A stretch of 64,000 bases of DNA from Clytia hemisphaerica (GCA_902728285.1 CACVBU010000598.1:1082203-1146202); one strand, 5' to 3'; shown: positions 31,911-44,685, counted from the stretch's first letter. Translations and numbers: made by a program. Notes: generated from the sequence alone by a model not told the origin.

Positions 31911-33701
31911 TCTCGAATGCTTTGGTGTGTTTTAAAGTCCTAATGAAGAGTTTCGTAGATTATACTAGTTTTGGATATTTAAGGAGACCTTTGGTTGATT
32001 AATTTTCATCTTTTCTATTATCCTTTCATTCTGTATTTCATTTGTTTTGATTTTGCCGATTCATTTCTTTTTAAGCCGTGATTAGATGATAATCAGTATT
32101 TTATATGTTTTTCGTTTGAATTTTATTTTGAGGGTTGTAATGAAACTATTAAGCCCTTTGTACATATCAAAACTGATTTTTAGGCTTTCCTAACTGTTGC
32201 ACTGTGACATTTGAGGTTGAGGGTCCCAGAGTACCAGACACTTTGTATTCCATTTCTCTCCCCTGGTACTGTTTGGACACCCTTTGGACACAGTAGGCCT
32301 TTTTTAAATGAAAATTAAGCTTTTTTTGGAAGTAGATGTGAGGTTTTAAAATACTTCTACTCGAAATTTCTTTTTACAAGTGAATAATCCATCATTGTAA
32401 AACCCTTGAAATTCAGGTACTAGGTTAAGATATAATCATGTTAAAAATACATTTTCAATGTATTGAAAATAAAGATAAATTTCCCCTATCTATACTAAAA
32501 CTAGGAGAAAGTGTCCTATTTGTTGTCTAAGTTTTTGACACACTGTGGTACTATTAAGGATTCATCCCATTTAAGTCAACTACATATCTTAGAAATTGTT
32601 GAGTCTCTTCTTTTTTCGGGAAAAGTCTTCGACGTTACTGAGTCTAATAGCTCTTGTTTGTTCATGCATGTCACAAGGAGTTACTTCAGACAAATACCTC
32701 TCCCTAAATTCAATAAACGCCCCCCCCCCAAAAAAAAAAAAATCCTTCGTAGGAGTTTATTTAATAACAGCCCTTTCTTTTCGCCCCCTTCGAATAAACG
32801 CCCCTCTTAAAATAAAAATATTAGGTGTTTATTCGAAGTAATAGATTACTCATTCTCTCGATTTGCTGACTGAAAAGAAAAGAACGGCAAGTTTTTTCAA
32901 AATATGAAAAACGCCCATGGGCGTGGTGGTACAGGCAAGATTCGCTCTTACTCTGACAGTATTTGCTACCCAACTTTTGTTTGCGTGACTGTTCGGATTG
33001 ATTTGGACTTCTTCCGATAGTTAATATACGTCATTCGGATATTAATCCAATTTTCAAAAAACTTGAATTTTGTAGAGGGTTTCGACCTAAGTAGAATTTC
33101 CCATGGCTTTAAGAAAAAACGCAATAGTTTCTATTTCGATCGCTTTTGATATTTTAGTTATCAGATTTTCCGGAGTGTATTTTTGATAGAAAGAAGAGAA
33201 TATATCTTATGGAAGTGGGTTTGAGCTTGTAAGATGCTTTTTTCGATTCGCGAATCTAGATCTAACCTTGTAGCTTTTCAAACACGGATATATTCACAGA
33301 CACAGCCTCGTATCTGATGAGACAGGAATCGAAAGCAGTTTCTGTTGATAAATTGTTCTACTTAACAGACATATTGATAGATTGATGGGTGTGTGAAGGT
33401 GCTACTACAGAAACTATAGACGACATTTGATAGAATTATTAATCATACTTGATCCTATCCCCTCTATATTACTTTCCTCACAAACTTCAAGGATTAGGTT
33501 TTCCTTTTCTTTTAAGATGGAGTAAAAGAAAAGAGTTGATATTTTTCCCACAAAAACTCACTTTCTTTCTTTGCAAAATTGTAATGACATATCAATTATT
33601 GATTGGTCCTCCTTTTTCAAAACTCTCAGTTCTTCATTTTTCAGTCAAAAGGAACCATTTTTATACTGTGTCATTTTTCATTCGATTGATGTTAAACAAT
33701 C
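31911..33701. promoter_or_regulatory. Divergent intergenic region between the two receptors
   Basis: 1.8 kb between two head-to-head paralogous start codons, so it must hold both promoters. No clear TATA box picked out. It contains a MITE-like piece at 32705-32841. Long T- and A-runs occur but no further gene. Confidence 0.5.
32705..32841. mobile_element. Small inverted-repeat element with AATAAACGCCCC
   Basis: Left TTCAATAAACGCCCC, internal TTCGAATAAACGCCCC and right GGTGTTTATTCGAA (inverted). A C-run followed by a 13-A run lies near the left end. About 137 bp. Confidence 0.55.
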
Positions 33702-35738
33702 ATGCTCTTTTCGATTCTGACAATCTGCATCTTATATTGTATCGCTCAATCCTATCTATCAGAAGGACGTGATAATGTCCCCAAATTATCTCAACGTCGA
33801 CATAAACGACAAATCAGAGATTGGAATTATACAAGAATATTGACACCGAACAAAGAAGTGAGAGTCGGTCGTCTGACGTACATTTCAATACCGTTAGAAG
33901 TCTACGAAGGAAAGACTTATTTTTCGGACGATTTAACATTTGAACTTCGGACAGAAGATGATCGTCCGCTGAAGCAAACTTCATGGATTGAATTTAACCA
34001 AGAATTAGGTCGAATAGAAGCTTTCCCGATGAGAGGTAATGAAGGCCTATTCCGTTTTCTCTTGATACCGTTGATGCATGGTCAAGCATATAATCACCGA
34101 TATTTCATTAAAGTCAATGTGACCAAGGATGAAACTGAGTTCATGCATCGTGTTATTTTCCACTTAGGACTTTCATCATTCAGGATGTTTCGTGAAAGGA
34201 AATTACGAATACAATTCGTCCAGATCCTGATCACTTACTTCCGCTCTTTGGGAATGTTGGTCAAACGAAACCATATCCAAATTATGGAGTCCGATTCTGT
34301 GTCCGGCAATCTTGTCTGGCAACTAACCAGTGCTAAAACCTCGTCATGTGGTAAAACAATTACTCGCGATCTACCAAAATTTCTCCTTCATGACCAGGGT
34401 CAAAAACCAAGGCCGAATCTGGTTGCAGCATTTTCGGGGATTAATTTCCATATCGATAAAGTGAGAATCGATCTTACACCTCCTTGTTATATAGTCCAGC
34501 GACCGACAATTGAGGAAGAGAGTATCAATAGTTACTTAAAACCATTAATTATCGTATTAGTGACTATTTTACTGGTCAGTCCCATCGTTGTTGCCATTTT
34601 TCTAAGAAAGAAAATGCAACGAAACCGCACTAAATATCAAAATCCGACTCCAGTGACAACTAATCAAATGGTGGTCACAAATCACATGACTAATTACCAA
34701 GGACAGCTTGAGCCGAAATTTTCATTTTCGTGTTGGATGTTTCGTAGAAAAGGGAAGTCGTATAAATTCAACCAACGTATACGTCAACAAAACAAACTCA
34801 TCCCTGACAATATTTTCGATGCGAAATATCTACAGCGCGAGCGCCTACAGTACGCTTCGAATAACCAGTTAAAACAACCTGCAGTTATGTCTGGTCCAAA
34901 TCGATCACGCGGATACCAAGAACAATTTACTATCGGCTATCAAGAGAACTCGAGAAAATCCCTCTCAATCGCTAGTTCCAATCCCTCATACTCAACTAGC
35001 CAAGATACCCCGCACTCTTCTTTCTCTCTTCGCACCTCACCCATCCACAATTTACAATCAATCAAAGATCCACGCTTTCGCCACCTGAATGCGAGCACAG
35101 ATTCTAAAAATAGTTCCCGTTGTCTGGAGACTGTGCAGAATTGCGTGAGCAAGAATTATGTGGTGCACCACGAGAGAAGGCCCTCTGTACACCTCATAAA
35201 TATCAAACCTAAAACAGTCAACATCCATACAACCCACCCAAAACATCACAGAAAGCACCAAAATGTGAAAACATCATCTTCCCTACACATCGATAAATAT
35301 GCTCGCTTCTCTCGAAGACACTCCGATGATTCGGCGCGCCGTGTTCATCGCCATGACAACAATAAAACGCCTCTTCGGATGGGCGGAAGTCGAAGCGCCA
35401 CTTGTACGCCCACTAAACAAAGCAATGGTAAACTGGGCGGAAGTACAAGTGGGTTATTTTCACGAAGCATGGAACACGGCTACGGAACACCGTATGCAAC
35501 ACCCCCGCAAAGTTTCGATCGCTCGCTCATTGATATCCGCCCTTTATCACGCCCTGATATTCAAGTTTACGTTCAAAACGCCCCTCCATCTTCTGGGGCA
35601 GAAAGGAAATCATCTTTAGTAAAACGTCAAGAGTGGATGGCATCAAGACATAAAAAAGCGTTCGAGATTTCATCTTATGAAGAGATACAATCGCTGCGTC
35701 AAATCCCTCAATCGGATTATGATGAAGATACTGTATGA
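33702..35738 (+). CDS. Dystroglycan/sarcoglycan-like single-pass receptor B
   Basis: 678 residues in one open frame, no introns. Signal peptide (residues 1-19), a furin-like RHKR at 33-36, then a cadherin-like domain (about 45-140) with SWIEFNQELGRIEAFPM, the strand pattern shared with receptor A and with sarcoglycans. A second extracellular domain (about 165-262) includes SGNLVWQLTSAKTSSC, then GQKPRP, then a Cys at 262. This order (V-x-W, Cys, D/Q-G-x-K-P-R-P, Cys) matches the dystroglycan membrane-proximal domain. Transmembrane helix about 281-301 followed by RKK. Cytoplasmic tail of ~375 residues rich in Ser, His and Arg; ends EDTV, a possible class III-like PDZ ligand. No PPxY motif. N-glycosylation sequons NYT (42) and NVT (139). 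It lies divergent from receptor A, so the pair looks like an old tandem inversion or duplication. Confidence 0.82.
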   Translation: MLFSILTICILYCIAQSYLSEGRDNVPKLSQRRHKRQIRDWNYTRILTPNKEVRVGRLTYISIPLEVYEGKTYFSDDLTFELRTEDDRPLKQTSWIEFNQELGRIEAFPMRGNEGLFRFLLIPLMHGQAYNHRYFIKVNVTKDETEFMHRVIFHLGLSSFRMFRERKLRIQFVQILITYFRSLGMLVKRNHIQIMESDSVSGNLVWQLTSAKTSSCGKTITRDLPKFLLHDQGQKPRPNLVAAFSGINFHIDKVRIDLTPPCYIVQRPTIEEESINSYLKPLIIVLVTILLVSPIVVAIFLRKKMQRNRTKYQNPTPVTTNQMVVTNHMTNYQGQLEPKFSFSCWMFRRKGKSYKFNQRIRQQNKLIPDNIFDAKYLQRERLQYASNNQLKQPAVMSGPNRSRGYQEQFTIGYQENSRKSLSIASSNPSYSTSQDTPHSSFSLRTSPIHNLQSIKDPRFRHLNASTDSKNSSRCLETVQNCVSKNYVVHHERRPSVHLINIKPKTVNIHTTHPKHHRKHQNVKTSSSLHIDKYARFSRRHSDDSARRVHRHDNNKTPLRMGGSRSATCTPTKQSNGKLGGSTSGLFSRSMEHGYGTPYATPPQSFDRSLIDIRPLSRPDIQVYVQNAPPSSGAERKSSLVKRQEWMASRHKKAFEISSYEEIQSLRQIPQSDYDEDTV

Positions 35739-37443
35739 TAAGAAACCTTTGAGAAACCTCCTTTTTATGGATTGAATGTATTGACTAGCGTCAGGACTGT
35801 GTTATCTTTATCATGTGATTTTTATTGGGTCCAGGAATTCGGACTTATTCAGACTGTTTTTAATTAGAATTTTCAACTATTTAATTATATTTTTTTTAAA
35901 CAAACTGAGAATTCCTTTATCTATAAGTAGAATGTTATGGTCATATCTTTTACCTTTTTTTACTTCGTGTCAAAAACGTCTAAAAATTATCAACTTGATA
36001 GAAACAAGCGTGCATAAGCGTTACTATGCACCAGCAACTTGATGTGTTGCGAGCACGAGTTGGCAGAGTCAAGTGAGCGCATTGATTTCCCTATCCTAGG
36101 ATTGTGAATGCAGTCCTAGATAGGGCCTGTTCATCGGAAGGTTCATCTATTCTTGTAAAATTTGCATAGTTGGAAAATAATTTGAAATTAAGGATTCATC
36201 AAATTTAGGAAAGGCGGTCACCACGGAAAATGAGAAAATTTCAATTTTGTTTTCAGTATTGTGGTTGATGCTAACGAAAAAAATATTTGGTCGAAAGCTC
36301 AGTAAGGCGTCAACTCTTTTTCTTTTCAGTTTTCTCTATTCTGCTTCCCATTGTGGTTTAGATTGTGTTCATGATTTTGACAAACCTAAACCCCGTTGTC
36401 TTTATCCCTTTGTCGCTTTTTTTCAATCCAAAATATACCGTGATTATCTCAGTTTGGCTTTCTCTGAAATTCAACCTGTGATGACATTACTATTCATAGA
36501 ATCAAAGATGTCCTCATATTAAACAATAAACATTTCTATTTTTTAATCATTCCTCCGGAAACTTTGACTGACTCTCAAATCTACTTTTCTACGTTTGCAA
36601 CTTCTAACTGATTCGACTTTCATCAAGATCTGGGATGATTGCTATGGCTACCTGGTAACTTTTGTTCTAGTTAAACACGCCCTGAATAGAATCCCGATTG
36701 TGAATTCAAGCGGCCTATCTTTTTTCTACAGAAAACGTCACACTCCTTCCATCCTGCCATCCTGTTCTTAATATGTTTTCAATTGAGAAAGTGAGAAACC
36801 TCTCCTGAAAATTTTTTTTTATCTCGGGATCCTACCTTGTTTCTTTGGTAGGGCCTACTGCCAATTTCTTCCCGATTGAAAAGTTGAAAAAAGGTTTTAT
36901 GGTAATATTTTGTCTGAAAGAAAAAGACTCTAATATTCGATCAGCAACTAGTGGGTACTCGAAAAGACGAAAAGACATTGGCCCAAAATAAAACACAACA
37001 ATTCAAGCAATATTCATTTAGACTCTCTAACACTTCTGCCCTACTGGGGTCCTTGTGTATCAGTGGACATTTTTTGACTGATTCACTACTCCCTATTGTT
37101 GATTTGTTGTTTATATAAAAAATACAGCGGGATTCAAAAGATTTGAGAAATGTATAAACTTTTTGAGATACTGGCTGATTTACTGATTATTTTAACAGAA
37201 GAGTAATAGTTGCTATGGCAACAAGAAAATCTTTTCTGTATAATTTCCGTCAATTATTCTGAATGAGAGTAAAACTTCGCACATTGCCTAGATTCTTTTG
37301 GGATAAAGTTGTTTTCAAAGGGTTTTTGGAATCAATTATCAGAAGAAAATTGCATAACTTTAGCCCCGGCCATCTAAAAGCGTCAGCGATTGTGTTGCGA
37401 TGTTGTATCGTAGTTTTGTGGATTGGTTTTTCAATTTTTGAAG
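35739..37443. other. Intergenic, receptor B 3' side to SLC22 start
   Basis: No gene seen. Candidate polyadenylation signal AATAAA at 36525-36530. Short open stretches have no coding style or family resemblance. Confidence 0.4.
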
Positions 37444-40400
37444 ATGAATACCTCTACTGAACATGAAGAACTAAAGACTGGGAGCGAGTCTGCTTTAGAC
37501 CAACAACAACATGTTTCACCGGAAAACACCCCAATTGAAAAAGAGATATTACAACATGAACAAGACAATACGCATGAAAATGAAAAAGACGAACACGGCA
37601 CAAATTTGTCCGAAAATCAGATAGCGTCCGATAGTAAAGAGATAGAAATAATTGATATAGATGAATTTTTAATACGAACTAAAGAATGTGGTCTTTCACA
37701 ATTCGCAATAGTGTTGGGAATGATGTTAGTGACGTTCACGTTAGCATATACACCCTTCATCTTCTATTTCATTGGTTTTGACCCACATTGGATCGACACG
37801 GAGAATGGAACAGCTCATTATAGGGAAGATAATTCCAGATGTTTTCTTAATGAGTCTCAATGGCGGTACGATCATGAGAAAACCACAGTTGTCACAGAGG
37901 TAAACAAATTGTTTAGTTTCATTTGATTGCCTTTACAATATCCATACATCATGATTAACTAAAATAGGGAGGACAAAAGACAGATCAGACAGAATCTCAT
38001 TTTTTTGAAAAAAGTAGCCACGAGAAGTTTTTTCGCGTTGGTGCAATGCAACATGCTCTATCCCACCAACACAAGAAAAAAAGTGCGTGTCTCATGGTTT
38101 CTTTTTTGTTTCATGGGACAAAAAGTGAGGGAAATACCCAAAAGACACGCTGATTTTGTCCCTTGGACAAAAGTGAGAGAAGCATTTATGTTATCAAAAG
38201 AAAAATGGGGTTGAGACACGAGAAAGCGTTTCAGGTTGGTGGGATGGAGCATGTTGCATTGCACCAACGCGAAAAAAAATTCTGGTATCCCATAGCCTTT
38301 ACTGTCAAGAATTATTGTGAAAAAATCCCTTGGTAGAAAATTAAAATCCTCCCTGGTGATACGTTTACTTTATCTAAGAACTCAAACAATAACACCTACC
38401 ACTTTTCTTATTCTTTTATAGTATGGTTTGATTTGCGATAAATCCTGGATGTTATCAATGTTGGGATCCATTGTGTTTGTTGGATGGGCTTTGGGAAGCT
38501 TCGTCTTTGGATTTTTTTCGGATAAATATGGTAGAAAATTAGTCATGATACCCTGTTTATTTTTTGATCTCTTCTGTTTATTTCTTCACGGATTCATTTC
38601 TTCAATATGGGTTCTAATGGCTGTTCGGTTCATTATGGGATTCTTTCACGCTGCTCCTGCCATCAATTCTTATATATTGATCGTGGAACTCATTGGTCCA
38701 AATTATCGAGTGCTTGCAGCGAACGTAGCTGGCGTTGTATGGGGTATCGCCACAGCTGTATTAGCACTGAAAGCATTTCTTATAGATGATTGGCGTAACC
38801 TATGTATTGCAGCTTCTGCTCCTTACTTTGTCTTGGTGGTATTGGGAATGTAAGTTAATCTTATCTAACTCTATGAATTACTTTTTTAGCTATTTTTTTT
38901 TCTTTAAAGATACCATAACGAGAAAATAACGAGTCTTATGGGAGTAGTTTTGATTGAAGGGGAGCTTTGACAAAATATCAATTTTGTCTCCAAATAGCAG
39001 ATGCTATTTGACAATAACTCATAATATCTGTCGAGCTCATTCTTAGGATTCGGATGATTTCCACCTTGACATTCAAGTCTCATACTATAGAGATTCTTGG
39101 TTGGACATCTTCCTCTAAAGACGTTTCTAGAAACTTCCTTATTCAAAATAATGCAATGTTTTCCAGGTTTCTCCCTGAATCAGTACGCTGGTTGAATGCC
39201 AACGGAAGATCAGAGGACGCAGAAAAGATTTTACACAAAGTGGCAAAATATAACAAACGAACAATTGAGAATGTTTGTTTGAAACAAGAAGTTGAAGATC
39301 AAAGTGGATATTCATATCTTGATCTTTTCAATACAAGAAAAGTTCTGAAAATCACATTATCACAGGCCTACATTTGGTACGTGTTTTGTCTTTTTACAAT
39401 ATCTTTTCGCCATACATGTTTTATATAAGCAAGTAATATCAGGCTCGCATTATTCTTAAAATTCTATTGAGAGCCATTATTTTGGTAGCAAAAACTGAGC
39501 ACGCATATGCTTATAAACGTTTCATTCTTTAGGACTCGGGACACTTGGGCAATTTCAGGGGGAATTTTTTTCATTCTAAAGAAGAATTTTTTCAAAAACT
39601 GTTTTGAGAGTGGGTAATCAAATAATGTCCAAAAAATTTGTTATGGGCTAAAACAGACGTCACAAGCGAAAATCCTTGGGACCCGAAATTTGACGAAAAT
39701 TCAAAAGTCGCTAAATTCTAAAACCACTTATACCATTAGGATATTCTCGAAAAAACAATACCATAGAGGAATTTTAAGCGGATATGGTCGAATTTTCAAC
39801 GTAACTCGAGAGAAACGGCGTCAAAGTGACGTTTTCTAAATGTTTGGCGTTAACCTTATACTACCAAGTTATACTTCTTGAAATTACCCCTTCATTCGAA
39901 TTGATTTGTGCATGTCCAAATTATATACTTATACCATTGGAAAGCTCTCGAAAAACGATATGGAGGACTTTTAAAGCGAATATATGGTCGATATCTCAAC
40001 GTAACTCGAGAAAATGAACGCCAACATTTAGAAAACGTAACTTTGACGCCGCTTCTCTCGAGTTACTCCGGAAATTGTCGTCCCGGGTCCTAAAGAATTA
40101 TATTTGTGAAATGTTTCAATTTGTACTAGTAATCGTATGGTTTGGAGTGCAATTAACGATTAATCACGAGTAACAAAGGAGAAAATAGTAATTTGCACGA
40201 GTCCGAAGGACGAGTGCAAATTACGGTATTTTCTCCTTTGTTACGAGTGATTAATCGTTAATTGCACGACAAACCATACGATTCCGAGGTAATCGTCAGT
40301 AAATAATCATTAGTAAATCATAGTTTCTTTAGAAAAAGGGAAAATTTTTGACATTCGAATTGCAATGCAACTTATGTACACAAAGCGAATTTCTTTGTTC

Positions 40401-43087
40401 TTTTTTATATTGGAGAAAAAAAATGTCTTTGTTTTTTATTATATAGTAAAAAAAAGTCTCTGACACAGGACTTGGGACAAAAAAGAATAAGGGGACAAAA
40501 GTGTCCCCCCGCCGAAGAGTGCAAAAAGTGGTAATAGTGCAATTAACGATTAATTGCACTCCTCTAAACCAATCAGATTCGAGTAATTTTGCACGGCTGA
40601 CGATTACTATAATAACTTCTACATTTGTTTCAGGGGGTGTCTTGGAATGGTATATTATACATTGTCATGGGCGTTTGCAGATCTGGGAGGTGACATGTAT
40701 CTGAATTTCATTTTGGCATCGATTGTGGAATTACCGATGCACGCTGCTTGCGTTATTTGTCTACAAAGGTATACTTCAATTTGCATTTTTGATGATTTGG
40801 CTCTAGATTAGATACTTATTTCTCGACCGTTTGGCTAGGGCTAGTCCTTCTTAAGCTTCGAAGATAACGTTAAAAAAGGGTCACCCTTTAAAAGGTGATA
40901 AGCCTATTCCTAACAGAATCTTTCTTTTTTGTTTTTAGTTTCGGACGCAAACGTACAGTTGTGGTATCGCTCTTCCTCACTGTAGTATTCACGTTGGTTA
41001 TCATGATTCTCATTTACTTGCAAACAAAACATGAAGGTAGGACCTATATACAACCGTATATTTTGTGCCAAATCCTATACACCTATACCCTTAGCGGCGC
41101 GGTCGGCTTTTTCTAGGGACTTGTTATGAAGTTACAAGGACGATTTGTTCTCGACACACGGTATTTCGCTGAGGGTAGATAGGTGTATACAAACTTTATT
41201 CAAATTTTAAAAACGTTTTTTTATTTCAACTATCGAAAACAATAAACCAAAATATGCGGAATTTGTAATTAAAATTTTAACGTGGATTTTAAAAAGATCT
41301 TACTCATAGATGGTAGCGGGCCGGTTATATAATAATTTTAACTTCTACTACAGTGCTCAAATATTTTTCTACCTAAGATAGGGATTAACTGGGGCAGGAA
41401 AATTTAGTATATATTTGTTAACTTTTCCCCCTTTTTTCAGAAATCAAATTGGTGTTTGGTTTGTTGAGTAAATCATGCATTTCGTTAGCTTTCATGTCTT
41501 CGTACATGTGGTCCGCTGAAATCTTCCCAACCGTCGTTAGGTAAAAGTCCTTCTTTCAAATGCACGTTATTTTATAAGAACATAAACTTTTGAAGCCTCG
41601 CGATGTTCTTAACTTTTTCAGTTTTAAGCCTAATAATGTTCTTAACATGTTCTTATATTCCTAAGTTTTTTAGTAAATTTTCCCTTTTTCGTAAGAAATC
41701 GCGGGTATTCGGGAGTCCGCAAAGCCTTGAATTGTAATTAACTTTTTACTAATATTTTGGCAATTGAAGCCTTATGTTCTTATATAATTTATTTGTAAAA
41801 AAACGTGTAGGAATATTTGTTTGACTGCAGTTAGCCCCTGGTTCTCCCATTTTCACGCCTTCTTCGATTTTTACGGAAAACACCTCGCAGCAAACTTTTT
41901 TTAGTAATTGTAAAGTTTGAGGGTGCAAGAATTTTAAAGAGGAGTCCAGTTATCTTTTTAAAACTGTTTTCATTGTTATTGTTACGGGTTATGGCTATAC
42001 CTTCATAACATAAATGAATTAGTTATATAATCGACCAAAGTCTCGTGAAAATGACAACAGTTAACATGATTTAAGTATTGTTATTAAATTTTCTGTTCTA
42101 ACAGCTTATGTAGATCATTTTGACACTAAGCCATCTCCTTTCAGATTTGATTTATTCCAGACAACTCCCGTGTTTTTTCCACTGTTTTTCTAATTATGCC
42201 CGGCTCTATGAGACGATCTATTTCTTAGTATATAAGTGAGTCTGTGACCGCAGTCGGAGGCGACGCAAAGGCTCCTCTTTCGATAGCTATTACCCGAAGG
42301 TAGGGAAGGGGGCCACTCTCTCTCTCCCTGGATTTCTCCACTTACCCTCGATCCCAACCTCGTTCCCTGCGCATTATCAGCTTTTTGATGATTACTGATA
42401 GCGCGTCAATCAGTAACGTAAATAAAGCCTGGGATACACGGGACGAGGTTGCCTCGATCCTTCTCCTAATTGCTGAGCATCAAGCAGAGAGGCATCATGT
42501 TCCATTTTGAGGATCTTTGGCATGACCCGACTGGGGTTTGATCCCACAACTTTGCGAACCGTAGCCGGATGCTCTACCACCGCACCACGGTTCGCTTTTC
42601 GCATATTTCTTAGTAAACGTCTGAGTTGGAAATAATTTTATTATGAACTGTTGACACCCCTTCGTCCATTAAATTTCCTGGTCCTCTAATTTTAAAATTT
42701 CTTAGTCTGTCGGGAACTTTTTGCTTCTTTTTTTGTCATTCCCCTTGGGTTAGAATCTGACAGTTTATGTGTGTCTCTCTTTGGGCTGCCTGGAAACTTG
42801 AAAAATGGTACACTTTGTTTCCTTGGTGGTTTAGTTTTCTCGTAATCTAGAATTCTAATTTTCTTCTAATCTCTTATAGGACGCAAGGGTTAAGCTTCAA
42901 CATCGTGACGAGTCGACTTGGAGCTGCTGTGTCACCTTTTACAAACAACCTGGACTTGATCCATCCTATTTTACCATTCTTCGTAATCTGTGTATCAACA
43001 ATAGTTGCGCTTTTCATGTGTCTCTTCCTTCCCGAAACGCTGGGAAAACCAACGAGGGAGAAATTCGAGGATATCTATGACGATTGA
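37444..43087 (+). CDS. SLC22-like: SLC22-family organic ion transporter, 7 exons
   Basis: Complete 544-residue major-facilitator transporter of the plasma membrane (organic cation/anion/zwitterion type; substrate not predictable). Exons 37444-37899, 38422-38849, 39167-39376, 40634-40768, 40939-41036, 41441-41540, 42880-43087, all GT-AG and frame-consistent. The long hydrophilic N-terminus (about 85 residues, Glu/Asn-rich) is longer than usual. TM1 is about 87-110; the large glycosylated loop has sequons at N121 and N136 and ends WRYDHEKTTVVTE, the family's W-x-Y-D...VTE motif. MFS motif A is GFFSDKYGRK (182-191); LPESVRWL (297-304) follows TM6; the second-half motif is FGRKRT (411-416); the C-terminus has LPETLGKPTREKFEDIYDD. 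The ATG at 37444 was chosen because it starts the family-like sequence with no upstream acceptor. No frameshift, unlike neighbours. Confidence 0.95.
38018..38283. mobile_element. Foldback MITE, copy 1 (SLC22 intron 1)
   Basis: Left CACGAGAAGTTTTTTCGCG, then TTGGTGCAATGCAACATGC; right GCATGTTGCATTGCACCAA, then CGCGAAAAAAAATTCT. Long inverted ends of ~45 bp. A second copy of the same family sits at 49059-49359. No transposase. Confidence 0.85.
39526..40099. mobile_element. Inverted-repeat element (SLC22 intron 3)
   Basis: Left TTCTTTAGGACTCGGGACA; right GTCCCGGGTCCTAAAGAA (inverted). Internal arms of ~50 bp pair: AACTCGAGAGAAACGGCGTC at about 39802 with its inverted form near 40045-40065. Short open frames only. 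Confidence 0.75.
40131..40291. mobile_element. Near-perfect palindromic foldback element (SLC22 intron 3)
   Basis: AATCGTATGGTTTGGAGTGC at the left and GTCGTGCAATTAACGATTAA's inverted partners at the right; each arm is about 65-70 bp with a short centre at GAGTCCGAAGGACGAG. A decayed relative with perfect palindrome GTGCAATTAA/TTAATTGCAC follows at 40537-40560. Confidence 0.85.
42405..42597 (-). mobile_element. tRNA-derived SINE (SLC22 intron 6)
   Basis: On the minus strand it begins GCGAACCGTGGTGCGGTGG, then TAGAGCATCCGGC (A-box region), then GTTGTGGGATCAAACCCC (B-box, consensus GGTTCGANNCC), followed by a non-tRNA body. It looks like a SINE with a tRNA head; the acceptor stem cannot close as a working tRNA, so not called as a tRNA gene. 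Confidence 0.75.
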
Positions 43088-44299
43088 GAAACTTGATATC
43101 TGCGAAAAAAAAGAAGAATGGAAAATTTATTTCGTTTGATATTTCTCTGCATTGTCGATCTTGTAATAGGTTTCAGGGTTGAAAAAGTTCAAGAGCTGTA
43201 AAAAACTGAAGATCTTATTTTTTTGGCATTAACCCCTTATATTCGAAGAGGTTGGCCAAATAATTAATTGGAAAGAGTGTTATAAAGATTGGTATTTTAA
43301 GTACTAAAATCAAAATATTTTTCTAGAAATTATTTAGTGTGAGGACGCTCACTAGGTAGGCTCGGGGGTACGTATGGTGGGGGGTGGTCAGTATTTCCAT
43401 TTTTTTAACACACAATTCATACTTTTTTAATTACCCCCTATTTTGTAAATTCCATTTTGTACAGTTTTTAGTTTGTAAATTCACTTTTTTTTACCAATGA
43501 AAAAAGAATTGATTTTCCATGAAAATGACGTGTCATCTTTTTGTGTCTTGTTAAGAAAATTTTGTTTCGAAAATAGATGTGCAAAAATGCCTTTAATTCC
43601 ATGCATTCTTTTCGAGACAAATATGACACACTTTTTTTACCACTCTAAGAAATTCATGTTCATTAAAATTTATATATGTTTTACATTATTAGATTAGATT
43701 AAAACTTGGGACAAGGAAATGCATGGAATTCTATCAAGGTGTATGTGGAAACCAGGGAAGGGTATTACGCTAATTTTCCTTGAGCCTGGTTTTTATCTCC
43801 TAGATAGTGCTTTTATACCATGGAATTTCGAATGCTGATGTTGGCTTTTTTCTTCCATCTAAAAAAATGCTTCTCAGAATAATAGCAGTAATTGATGTAA
43901 GAAAATTCCCTAGATTTCCATTAGCGATAAGAATATTTTCCAAATTTAGAATTGGACTAACATTACATACATATCTCCTGTTGCTGCAACTTTCTCTTCT
44001 GTTAGATCAAGATAAGGGGTTAGCCAATCCTGTAAGATGACATGGAATCTTGTCCGAAATTAGGACAAACCAATTTCATTGTCATTCATTATAAATGAAC
44101 AATCTAAGCCAAAGTGTACTTTTTTGTTATATTACTGTATATAAGACGTTTTACCTTCATGGATAAGATTACTTTAAGATTTCACAGATTTCGATGTCAT
44201 CTGAAAAATTAAGTCCATGTGGATAGTTCAAAGTTATCCTGGATATCCAAGCTCAACATTTTAGAAAAAACAAAATTTACCTCAACATACAAAGTTCTA

Positions 44300-44685
44300 A
44301 GAGCTTGGTCTCCCTAGAGAATGAAAGTGCAAACCCATGTTTCCAAAACTTTCCTAGCCAACCCAGGGCAGCAAAACAGAACTTGATAAAAGCAGCCTTA
44401 CAAGATCTAAAACCATTAAAAACATCCAAAGATTACAGCAGAGTCCATGAACAAGTTTGCATGCATTATCATGACCAATCATCAGACCATGTTTTCTTCT
44501 TTTTCATGTTTTCATGTAACAGAAAGCTCTATCTTCACTAGCAAGTGGAGGACTATCCTATTTTTGCTTCAGAATTGCTCCGCGACGTGTAAATTGGTCC
44601 TTACGACTTTAGCGAAGTGAGCGCAACCAAGCAGACTGCATTCTCATATGGAGTATGCAAATCGCTCTAGGGAGACCAGGCTGTA
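44300..44685. mobile_element. Inverted-repeat element
   Basis: Left AGCTTGGTCTCCCTAGAG and right CTCTAGGGAGACCAGGCT are inverted. The interior contains no long ORF. Confidence 0.6.

Noticed and set aside
42530-42597. Functional tRNA gene on the minus strand
   Set aside because: A- and B-box-like motifs are present but the acceptor stem ends do not pair (5' GCGAACC against 3' GGTCATGCC), so it is called a SINE head.
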